Of a stretch of DNA of 64,000 nt, positions 1 through 9,393 are shown piece after piece. Source of the stretch: Tenrec ecaudatus (Eukaryota; Chordata; Mammalia; Afrosoricida; Tenrecidae); contig NC_134539.1 of assembly GCF_050624435.1 (NCBI RefSeq), positions 42,874,001 through 42,938,000 of the forward strand, read 5' to 3'. The first letter of the stretch is position 1. The number at the start of each line of letters is the position of its first letter. Under the pieces are notes generated by a model. The model had not been told where the DNA came from and ran no database searches. It was given only the letters and a program-made list of their open reading frames with translations. A program made the translations under genes and the position numbers.

Positions 1-205
1 TTGGTAGCACAGCGGGTTAGGCATTGGACCGTGAACCAGAGGGTCTGTGATTTGAAACAACTTTGTCTGTTGGAGAAAGATGAAGTGTATTGGACAGGGT
101 TCTTTTGCGTAAATACTTTATATTCCTGGACCTCTGTAGAGCAGTTCTCTCTTTCCGTTGGGGCCATTGTGAGTCAGAATTGACGTATGGCAGTGAGTTT
201 CATTT
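1..205 (+). repeat. AfroSINE-type tRNA-derived SINE, cut by the window edge
   Basis: The opening bases match the tRNA-like head of the family (GGTAGCACAGCGGGTTAG), and the end at about 165-205 matches its tail (TGTGAGTCAGAATTGACG). The first few bases of the head are missing at the window edge. It lies in FKTN intron 3. Confidence 0.75.
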
Positions 206-702
206 GTTTGTTTTTGTTATAAGCTTAAAGAAATACAAAAAAAAAACATTTGACAGCTCACAGCACTGCCTGCTTGGCAGGCATGTTGTGAGGGGTAGAT
301 GGGAATACATAAGTCATATATGAAATGTCAAATGCAGTGCCTGTCACTTTGCAAATATCTACAAACAGTAGCTTGGTATGTGGAAATGAATTGGTGTTAG
401 GAATATAAAGCTAAATGAAAGGACCCTAATTCCAAAGATATAATAAAGAATTTCCTACTTACTGAAGGAAAATAATAGGTTAGAGCTGTTGGCCATATCT
501 AACTTACTGCAGTTTGTATTGTTTTTCATTTTCATTTGTATATAAATAGAATTTTTGGCTCATGACTATGTGAAAATAGATATTTGGCTAAAGTTTCCAT
601 GGTGATTAGACACTTACACCATTTGGATCTCATGCCTGCCTTACACGCATTCTTGCGTACTGGGCTTTGCATTTACTAAGGTATGCTTTGTCATCTTCCT
701 AG
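206..702. other. FKTN intron 3, unassigned
   Basis: AT-rich intronic DNA with no repeat family or coding sequence that I recognise. The final bases form a polypyrimidine tract and AG acceptor (TCATCTTCCTAG, ending at 702) for the next exon. Confidence 0.6.
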
Positions 703-762
703 AATGGAGCTGGTTTATCTAAATCCAAAGGAAGCCGGAATGGATTTGATAGCATACAGTGG
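703..762 (+). CDS. FKTN: FKTN coding exon 4 (fukutin residues 36-55)
   Basis: Sixty bases, 20 codons, in phase 0 at both ends. They encode [20 protein letters not shown], which matches the stem of fukutin just after the signal-anchor helix, with two differences from the human protein as I recall it (Ile to Asn at 48, Thr to Ile at 53). The acceptor is TCATCTTCCTAG and the donor is GTATGT. Fukutin is a type II Golgi membrane protein that transfers ribitol-5-phosphate from CDP-ribitol to the core M3 glycan of alpha-dystroglycan. The preceding coding exon, with start codon and membrane anchor, is outside the window to the left. Confidence 0.95.
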
Positions 763-1484
763 GTATGTATTAGTAAACAAATCCTTAATCGTAATCTTCA
801 TGTAGTTCTTTTATTGATAGACTTAATAACTATTTGTTGAATAATGCCAGTGATAATATCCGCCTTATGGATGTGGAAGGGCAAGGTGCAGGTGCTATGC
901 CAAATGTTTTAAATGTCAGTATCTCATTCAGGACTTTTTAAAAGTCCTTTGCCTTACTGGGAATAAGGTTAATTAGCTAAGAAGCAGATGACTTGATTGT
1001 AATTCTTGTTGTCTAACTCATGACCCTCATTAACTGAACTATACACTTCCTCAGATGAGTGATTATAGGAATCAGAATTCAACTACGAATAAGAGAAAAT
1101 AAAATCAGGAATAATAATGTTCTCAATGTTTTTCCTTTATAAGAAGAGGGAGACTAGGAATATATACAAATAACCTTGTTTAGTTTTTATAAATTCCTGA
1201 ATATAAACATTGATAAAAATAATTTCTTTACATTTTTCTAACTAACTTATAAATGAAACAAAGTTCACTTAATAAAAAAAATTACATTTCACTGTTAGTA
1301 TATATTATAAAAATGACAAGACATTTCAGAGCATTTATTTGACTTCTCTGTAAACAGGGACATGAAAGACTTTAGATTAGACTTGGGCTTTCAAATCACC
1401 AAGCAGCCACAAAGAGTGCTAATTTTAGGACACTGCTACCACCAGCTGGATTTGAACTGCTCGTTAAAAGATACATAAGACATG
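763..1484. other. FKTN intron 4, first part, unassigned
   Basis: AT-rich DNA. A weak stretch at about 1398-1480 resembles the minus-strand SINE motif (CCACCAGCTGGATTTGAACTGCT) but is too decayed to call. Nothing else is recognised. Confidence 0.5.
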
Positions 1485-1738
1485 ACAAAATAATAATTTA
1501 TAAATTATCAAGGTTCATGAGGGATGGGGGAGGGAGAGGAAAAATGAGCTGATGCCAAGGGCTCAAGTAGAAAGCAAATGTTTTGAGAATGATGATGGCA
1601 ACAAACGTACAAATGTGCTTGACACCATGGATGGATGGATGGATTGTGAAAAGAGTTGTATGAGCCCCCAATAAAATGATTTATATATATAAATAAACAT
1701 AAATATAAATAAATATATATATATATATATATATATAA
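1485..1738 (+). repeat. L1 3' end (young afrotherian type) with AT-rich tail
   Basis: This is the 3' end of the L1 family that recurs through the window, in + orientation. It ends with GAGCCCCCAATAAAATGA at 1662-1679, then an AT-rich tail and a (TA)n microsatellite to about 1738. Inverted matches are seen at 4.4, 7.2, 15.4, 32.1, 36.8 and 60.1 kb. Confidence 0.8.
1711..1736. repeat. (TA)n microsatellite
   Basis: An uninterrupted run of alternating A and T in the tail of the L1 copy, likely grown from its poly(A) tail. Confidence 0.85.
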
Positions 1739-2142
1739 AGCTGAAGTCTGAGATAGCCTTTTACCAGGCTCGTTTGCTTACCTTGTCTTGAAGAATCATT
1801 GTTAACTTCTTGTCAAAGTACAAATATTTTGCTTTATGAACTTAGGGTAGTATGAAGGGAAAGGAAAACATTATATATACTTGGGATTTATACCCTCGAT
1901 GAGAGAACTTTAGACTTATAGCTAGAAAGATTCCTGCAGATTAAATAAAATGAAATTTTATGTACTTCTTTGTAGCTCCTCTTTACCTCTGCCCATCCAT
2001 AAGAAACATAAGAGGCGAAATTCTCTGTTGAGATTTGAAATTCCCTTTTTGCCAGTTTGGGAATATGCTTGGTCATAACCTTTCACATTCTAGAATTTGA
2101 TACTGGCAGTACTGTGACTTTTCAAGTTTACTGATTAGTGCT

Positions 2143-3270
2143 TTTGATGGGTGCCAAGGAGTTCCCGCTGACGTCGGTGATCATGCACGCAGCACGAAAC
2201 CCTGCGCAGCTCTGCGCTGCCTTCCCAGTCTCCGTTATGTCTGGGTCCACTGTTTGAGCCAGGCTGTTAGTTCAGCCTGGTGAAGGACTTACAATCTTTC
2301 TCTGACTGTTCTCTTTACCAAACTTGATGTCCTCTACCAGGGATGGGTCACTCCTGGAAATATGTCCAAAGTTTGTGAGACAAAGTTTTTGCCATCCTTG
2401 CTTCTAAGGAGCATTCTGATTGTACTTCCCCCAAGACAGATTGATTCTTCTTCTGGCCGCTGTCATACTTTTCATATTCTAAGCCAACACCTCAGTTCAA
2501 AGGGGCCTTTTTTCTCCTAGTTTTCTTTTCATTGTCCAGATTTCACAAGCGCATTAGCGGATTGAGAGTACCATAGCATTGCTCAGGTACACCTTAGTCA
2601 TCAAAGTGAAATCTTTTTCACACTATAAAGATACCTTGTGCAGTGAACCTGCCCAGTGCATTTGATTTATTGACTGTTGCTTCCATGAGTGTTGGTTGTG
2701 GAACCAAGCAAAATGAAATCTTAAACAACTTCAGTCTTTTCTCCATTTCTCATGATGTCGCTTGTTCCAGTTGTGAAGATTTTTGTTTTCTTTACACTGA
2801 AATATATTCCATACTGAAGGCTGTAGACCTTGATCTCTACTGGGAAGTGGATGTCCTCTTGGCTTTCAGCAAGCAAGGTTGTGTTATATTCCTTTCTTCT
2901 ATGTTCTTCCACATAAAGTTCAGCCTCTTGGATGAATTGCTCAGCAAGCAGATTGAATAAGCATAGTCAAAGGATAACCTTGACCACAGCTTCATGATTT
3001 TCAACCATGCAATATTCCCATGTTCTGTTTGAACAACTCCCTCTGGTCTGTATGTAGGTTCCACATGAGCACAATGAAGTGTTCTGGAATTTCCATTCTT
3101 CTCAAAATCATTTGTAGTTATGATCCATGCAATCAGATGCCTTTGCGTAGACAATAAAAATACAAGGAAATATCTTTCTGATAGTCGCTGCTTTCAGGAA
3201 AGATCCATCCAATATCAGATCGCTATCCGTCATGTCACGTCCTCTTCTGAACCATCTGATTGTCCTGTTT
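2143..3270 (-). pseudogene. BovB/RTE-type LINE reverse transcriptase fragment
   Basis: The minus-strand translation resembles the RTE/BovB reverse transcriptase. At 2837-3154 a broken frame shows an arrangement like that before the RTE catalytic core (RTLHCAHVEPTYRPEG, VVQTEHGNIAW). The flanking + strand text (CTTGCTTCTAAGGAGCATTCTG, CCATACTGAAGGCTGTAGACC) matches the 3' half of this LINE as it occurs in afrotherian genomes. Stops and frameshifts interrupt it throughout. RTE elements carry an endonuclease plus reverse transcriptase in one ORF; only the 3' part is present. A second copy lies at 15145-16611, and short 3' ends at 26985, 28350 and 31230. Confidence 0.8.
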
Positions 3271-3799
3271 AAAATGGCCACTACCAATTCATTTCAAAAG
3301 CTCCGTAGTGCCGAGGATATCTGTCTTTATGTTGTCCTTTGAATTTTTGGCTACTTTTATTGTTTTCTTGATTCTGCTTCTTACATTCAGTTTACCCCTT
3401 AGTAGTAGGTGTTACAGCTCTTTCCTCTCACATGAAGTCATGTCCCATCAGCGAATGGAGGCTCCAAAGCTTTGCTCCATCCACATCATGAAGGTCAAGT
3501 CCACTTAGAAGAAGCAGCTCTTCCCAAGATGTATTTTGAGTACACACCACCTGCCCTGTATAAGACAACACTGTGCTGCTGCTATTCATACAGTCTTTGC
3601 TGGGCCAGGTGTTCCAGAAAGAGATGTCCAGACCTCCTTCCTGAACTTGTCCACCATGGGCGACTGTGTTGATATTTGAAATAAACAGTGGCATAGCTTC
3701 CGTTATCACAGCAACATGCACGTGACCACAACTGACAAAGGAGTGGGTTATCCACTTCTTACGAGTCCTCATATCTTCACTTAAAGAGCATGCTCAGAA
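3271..3799. other. Intron 4, unassigned (possible old repeat)
   Basis: The stretch at about 3430-3740 is less AT-rich and has open frames on both strands (114 aa on minus at 3428-3772), but neither looks like a known protein. It may be a further repeat; I cannot name it. Confidence 0.4.
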
Positions 3800-3992
3800 A
3801 ATGTGTTAAAGCTATCATAGCTTTAGTGAGGTGGATAATTTTGATTGGATGATTGCATCTTTTCTTATGAGAGATTATGGTTTGTAAATTCTTTATGTGT
3901 TTGTCAGGGCTTGCTGTTAGGATTACATTGGCCGCGTAGAAAAAGTGTTTCTATCAATTTGCAGAACGAGTTGGTATATTCCTTAAATTCTT
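3800..3992 (-). repeat. Old L1 ORF2 fragment, left half of an interrupted copy
   Basis: The + strand reads as the reverse complement of the L1 reverse transcriptase region (ACATTGGCCGCGTAGAA, GAGTTGGTATATTCC). It resumes at 6634 after a 2.6-kb insertion. A 13-base direct repeat, TCCTTAAATTCTT, lies at 3980-3992 and 6634-6646. Confidence 0.6.
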
Positions 3993-4399
3993 TTTTTATT
4001 GTTTATTGAAATAGTTTTATTGGCATATAGTGAAGTCCATCCATGCATGAATTGTTATATGCTACAATAACAGAGTTCAGTAGTTGTAACAGACTGTGTG
4101 GTGCACAAAACCTAAAATCTTTGCCATATGGAGCCCTATAGAAAATATCCACTGTCCCTGCTATATAGTATTTTATTGTGTGAATATATCACAGAGCTCT
4201 AGTTTTGACCTAAGACAAATATCACAGCTACAGACATTGTAGTGCATGCTTTTGACAGCTTGTCTGAAATGCAATTACTGCATCACAGAGTCTGAACAGC
4301 TCGCTTTAGCACGAACTGCCAGGTTCCCAAAGTGCGAGTTCCAATTTCTCAATACCTTGGGGCCTATATTTGGGATTTCTCATCTCTCTATTTTTTAAA
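3993..4399. other. Unassigned part of the 2.6-kb insertion
   Basis: This starts just inside the left direct repeat with a T-rich stretch (TTTTTATTGTTTATTGAAAT) and runs up to the young L1 3' end. It could be the 3' end of another L1 type or an older insertion. No coding sequence is seen. Confidence 0.4.
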
Positions 4400-6633
4400 A
4401 ATTCATTCATTTAAAAAATTTTAAAACATTTTATTGGGGCTTGTACAACTCTTATCACAATCCTTATATACATCCATTGTGTCAAGCACATTTGTTGCCC
4501 TCATCCTCAAAACATTTGCTTTCCACTTGAACCCTTGGTATTAGCTCCTTTTTTTCCTCCCTCCCCAATCCCCTCCCTCATGAGCCCTTGATAATTTATA
4601 AATTATTATGATTTTTATCATATCTTACACTGTCCAACATCTCCCTTCATTCACTTTTCTGTTGTCCATCCCCCAGGGAGGAGGTTATATGTAGATCCTT
4701 GTAATCGGTTCTCCCTTTCTACCCCACCTTGCCGCCACCCTCCTGGTATCGCCATTCTCACCACTGGTCCTGAGGGGTTCATCTGTCCTGGATTCCCTGT
4801 GTTTCCAGTTCTTACCTGGACCAGTGTACATCCTCTGGTTCAGCCAGGTTTGTAAGCTAGAATTGGGATTATGATAGTGGGGGTGAAGGAAGCATTTAAG
4901 AATTAGAGGAAAGTTGTGTGTTTCATCAATGCTACAATGCACCCTGACTGACTCGAGTCCTCCCCATGACCCCTCTGCAAGGGGATGTCCAGTTGCCTAC
5001 AGATGGGCCTTGGGTCTCCACCCCACACTCGCCCTTATTCACGATTATATGATTTTTTGTGCTTGATACAAGATCCCTTCGACACCTCGTGATCACATAG
5101 GCAGATGTGCTCTTCTATGTGGGCTTTGTTGCTTCTGGGCTAATGGCTGCTTGTTTACGCTATATCTCTGGATAGCCAGGCACCATGAACCTTCTTCACC
5201 ACACTTGCTTATGCACACATTTGTCTTCAGCGTTTATATGGGGAAGGTGAGCACACAGGATGATGTTTATTCTTTGCTGTCTGCTACCTGATCCCTTCAA
5301 CACCTTGTGATCACACAGGCTGGTGTGCTTCTGTGTGGGCTTTGTTGCTTCAGAGCTAGATGGCCGCTTGTTTACCTTCAAGCCTTTAAGACCCCAGATG
5401 CTATAGCTTTTGATAGCTGAGCACCATCAGCTTTCTTCACCACACTTGCTTATGCACACATTTGTCTTCAGCGATTGTGTCCGGAAGGTGAGCATCTCAC
5501 AATACTGACTTATTAGACCAAAGTATTCTTGCATTGAGGGAGTACTTGAGTGGAGGCCTAATGTCCATCTGCTACCTTAATACTAAACCTATAAATAAAT
5601 GCCCATTGATCCCCATCATCATATATAAATATATTTACATCTGTACATGCCTGTATTTAGGCATGTATATATGCCCTTTGCCTCCTAGTTCTTTTCTCTA
5701 TTTTCTTGTACTTTCCTCTTGTCCCATTGTCATGCTCAGCCTTCATTTGGATTTCAGTAATCTCTTACACTCATTGTTCCCTTGTCCCTGGGTTGGTTAA
5801 CACCACTTCCTTTCTCCCACCTCTCCCTCTCCTATGTCTCTCCGGAACCATTGGTCCCATTGTTTATCCAGCCTATCTTTTCTAGATAGACCCACAAAAA
5901 TAATAATATGCACTAGAAAAACTAGACAGCCAAACAAAGTGACACAGAAAATCAAAATGACAGTAACAACAACAAAAAAAGCCAATGACAAAATAAAAAA
6001 GAAAAGCCTGTAAATAGTTCAAGGTCTGTTTGTTGACCTTTAGGAGTGTTTTCCCATTTGGTCTGATGGAGTGCCACGCTCTGGCCCAAGTCTATTTTTA
6101 ATACTCCCTTGGGACTTCCTTGTTCTGCTCCCCTTACTGTTCTGTTGCACACCCTTAGTGTTTTGCCTCGGTGTGGTGGGGTCAGCTCGGGCACAAATCC
6201 CTCACTGTGTCTCCAGTGTTGTCCCTTGTAGGGCTATGGGTCATTGCGGGATGTTGTGTCTCGTAGTGGGGCTGGCCATATGGTCCTCTCTGTGCATTGG
6301 CTGCTCTGAGCAGGGCTATTGTCCTCAAGGCTTGGTGGGCCAGGGTGTTCTCTGCTCTCGTCCCCCCCCCCCCTTCATTTCCTTCAACTTCCTTCTGGAT
6401 ATGGTAGATCCGTTCCTTTCCCCCACCAGAAGGTCTGTTGTCATTCTCTGTGGCACACCCTTCCACTTGGGGGTCAGGCTGGTTCTGGATGGGGCAGGCC
6501 CTATAGTCCAGTCTTTTTATGGATTCCTCCACGTGTTACATTGCCTTGCTGGTTTGGTGCGTCATGGTGGGGTCTGTATGCACATTTCCGTTCTGTGGGG
6601 GCACAACCAATACTCTCCCCCTGAGTGGGTTAG
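4400..6633 (-). mobile_element. L1 3' region (3' UTR), 5'-truncated
   Basis: The left edge is the inverted poly(A) and 3' end (ATTTTATTGGGGCTTGTACAAC at about 4429). The 3' UTR then runs for some 2.2 kb, with a C run at 6361-6373, and ends at a direct repeat of the target (TCCTTAAATTCTT). Open frames of 189, 116 and 101 aa at 6.07-6.64 kb overlap each other on both strands and look like no protein family; I take them as chance frames. The stretch at 5072-5490 is an imperfect tandem duplication. Confidence 0.75.
5072..5490. repeat. Imperfect tandem duplication within the L1 3' UTR
   Basis: Two units of about 220-240 bases. GATCCCTTCGACACCTCGTG at 5072 recurs as GATCCCTTCAACACCTTGTG near 5290. 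TTCACCACACTTGCTTATGC at about 5194 recurs at about 5437. Other L1 3' ends here (37.44-37.74 kb) enter the second unit too, so the duplication belongs to the family. Confidence 0.75.
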
Positions 6634-7140
6634 TCCTTAAATTCTTGATAAAACTCACCAGTGAAACCATTGTGGGTGAAGTTTGTTTGGATTTTTGAGA
6701 ACCAGGTTTTTTTGGTTTGTTTTCTTAATAAAAAATTAAATTTCTTTAATAGAGGGTAATTCAGATTTCCTGGGTCATCTTCCCAGAAGCTTTTAAAAGT
6801 TGTATTTGTTCATTCCATCTAAGTTTGTGAATTTTTTGCCATAAGATTGTTTACAATTTTTTAAACTTAACCACCTCACAAAGAGATAATAAGTCCCTTT
6901 AGAGTAGGGATTATTGTTTTCTTAGCGTTTGCATACTTTTCCTTATCATAAACAAGTGATAAGAGACCATTCCCTGGTTTGATGGGTTTGCATTGCTAAC
7001 CTATCCTTAAATTTTTTATTGTTGCTTTTTATTTGTATATTGCTTGTATAAATTCATTAAGATTTTATGAATAAAAATTTATTCTTAATTCTATCAAACA
7101 CTTTACTGAGTGCACATCTCTTTGAAATCAATATTGCTTT
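6634..7140 (-). repeat. Old L1 fragment, right half
   Basis: Continues the L1 of 3800-3992 (ATAAAACTCACCAGTGAAACC on the + strand is the reverse complement of an L1 reverse transcriptase segment). The match fades after about 6720, and the rest is AT-rich and uncertain. Confidence 0.5.
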
Positions 7141-7156
7141 CTTTCAGGTAGATTTT

Positions 7157-7649
7157 TTTTTTAACAATTTATTGGGGCTCATACAATTCTTATCACAGTT
7201 CATACATATACATACATCAGTTGTATAAAGCACATCTGTACAGTCTTTGCCCTAATCATTTTTTTCTCCTCTTTTCTTTTTTTACATTTTATTAGGGACT
7301 CATACAACTCTTACCACCATCCATACATATACATACATCAATTGTATAAAGCACATCCATACATTCCCTGCCCCAATCATTCTCAAGGCATTTGCTCTCC
7401 ACTTAAGCCCCTTGCATCAGGTCCTCGTTTTTTTCCCCCTCCCTCCCCATTCCCCGCTCCCTCATGTGCCCTTGGTAATTTATACATCGTTATTTTGTTA
7501 TATCTTGCCCTATCCGGAGTCTCCCTTCCCCCCTTCTCTGCTGTCCCTCTCCCAGGGAAGAGGTCACATGTGGATCCTTGTAATCAGTTCCCCCTTTCCA
7601 ACCCACTCACCCTCCACTCTCCCAGCATCGTCCCTCACACCCTTGGTCC
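7157..7649 (-). mobile_element. L1 3' end insertion with perfect target duplication
   Basis: Flanked by a perfect 16-base direct repeat, CTTTCAGGTAGATTTT, at 7141-7156 and 7650-7665. Inside are two successive 3' ends in the same orientation: a short one at about 7165-7262 and a longer one from about 7280. Each begins with T-rich sequence and a variant of TTATTGGGGCTCATACAA. Confidence 0.85.
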
Positions 7650-7764
7650 CTTTCAGGTAGATTTTAAGAAGGATACATACTAGGTATTCTGTTTATTTTA
7701 GGTATTTTACTTGTGAAATTTGATTATTCATTAGAAGATACTCGTTTTTTATTGGAGGGCCTTT

Positions 7765-8645
7765 TTTAATTTATCAGTTTTTTGGCATACAATTCACAAA
7801 TCATACATCCAATTGTTCAATCACCTAAAAAGAGTTATACAATTACCATCGCAATCAATTTTAGAACATTTCCTTCCTTCTTATACTCATTGCTATTAGC
7901 TCTCCATTTCTCCCAACCCCCTTGCCATACCCACAAGGAACCATTAATCCAGTTCTTGTGTCTTTAGATTTACCTTTCCTAAATTTCATATACAGAATAC
8001 ATTAAAAAACTAACAACAATAACAAAGTAAAACAGAGACAAACCTTCATTAAAAATAAAGGAGACAATATTAAGAACCAAAACAAATTTAACAGGGACCA
8101 AAAGGCAGATCAGAGTGCTAAGGTGCCAGATTTTAACCTTGCTGCGTCTGCAGTGATCCACTTCCCACTGCATTCTGTACGATAGGAAGGCTAGCCACAC
8201 CCTCGTCTACAATCAGATGCGATTCGCCAAGGTTATAATTCATGTATAGTTCTGCTTCACCTTTTTTTTTAACTGGAACAATTTCAGAACGGGTCAAAAG
8301 AGATCACATACCAACATAATACATTTTAACCTAACTACTTTTGCCATAATACACTTTATAATGCTCTTTGTTTGGTACCGGGCTATGCACATCCCTTTAC
8401 TAGGATCAGAGGGGATTCACTGAAGGCTTAATTTATGTGTGGACCCTGGATTTCCACTGTCATCCATTGCCTTCTGCAAATCAAGTGTTAATAACTTAAG
8501 CTCTAATACCACTCCCTCCTTCTGATTTTGATTTAATTATTTATAGTCATTAAGATCACACAGTCTGTTTTGCTTCTTCCATAACTATTTTGATACCTCA
8601 CTTAGATGGTGGCTTGTTTAAAGAAAGGCCTCTAAGACCCCAGAT
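7765..8645 (-). repeat. Older L1 3' UTR
   Basis: Begins TTTTTTGGCATACAATTCACA, a different 3' end, but shares a core with the younger family: GATGGTGGCTTGTTTAAAG and CTCTAAGACCCCAGATG near 8605-8647 parallel GATGGCCGCTTGTTTACC and TTTAAGACCCCAGATGCT near 5360-5402. It looks like an ancestral relative. Confidence 0.65.
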
Positions 8646-9189
8646 GTTATTTAGAGGACCCTTGTTTTATTACCTAATAGACTTTATTGAAAATATTCCG
8701 AATGTTTGAATTTTTTAGAGTATTAAGCAGTGTTAAAATACAAAGAGCAATGGCACTCAAAATTGATTGCTGGTTTAAAAGGGGCCAATATAACAGATTT
8801 TAAAAAACTGACCTAGTATTTCCTCCCTCTTTTGTTTGAGAAGATTTAGCTAATACCAGAAAAATGACTTATAAGGCCAGAGTTCTTGTATCAGATACCA
8901 CTTTCTCTATAAAGAGTTTTCTTTCTGTGTATAATTAGTTCAGTGTTGTATACTGATGCACTTTGTGTATTTTAATTTTAACATATTTCATCTGTGTCAA
9001 AATATTTTCATTTTTTTAGTAGAAGAGATACTTCTTGAGAGCAGGGATGTGGTTTTATTTATTAAAATTTGTTTCTTTTGGGTAAGCATGGGAACTATTG
9101 AATTAATGCACTTTTAAGTTCTGAAAAATTGATAAATTAGGCTGTTGTATTGTTTAGTAGATTAAAGGGATTATTTTCTTCTCAAACAG
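8646..9189. other. Intron 4, last part
   Basis: AT-rich, no repeat recognised. It ends with TTCTTCTCAAACAG, the acceptor of the next exon. Confidence 0.55.
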
Positions 9190-9393
9190 CGTGCAGTTAA
9201 AAAATTTATTATGCTAACATCGAGCCAAAATACTCCAGTGTTCCTCATTGATCCTTTGATTCTGGATTTGATTAATAAAAACTTTGAACATGTCAAAAAT
9301 ACTTCGTATGGCACCACTTCAGACTGCAAGTTTTTCTGTGTCCCAAGGGACTTTACTGCATTTGCACTCCAGAGTCACCTTTGGAAGAATGAG
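9190..9393 (+). CDS. FKTN: FKTN coding exon 5 (residues 56-123)
   Basis: This exon has 204 bases, 68 codons, in phase 0 at both ends. The translation starts [11 protein letters not shown] and ends [11 protein letters not shown], and agrees closely with human fukutin as I recall it. It holds the segments [17 protein letters not shown] and [14 protein letters not shown]. This is part of the Golgi-luminal N-terminal domain, before the catalytic domain. The acceptor is TCTCAAACAG and the donor is GTAAGA. There are no stops or indels. Confidence 0.97.

Noticed and set aside
3428..3772. 114-aa minus-strand frame as a host gene or pseudogene
   Set aside because: No family resemblance, not conserved-looking, next to decayed LINE sequence in an intron.
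6071..6640. Open frames of 189, 116 and 101 aa
   Set aside because: They overlap on both strands inside an L1 3' UTR, have a low-complexity composition and resemble no family.
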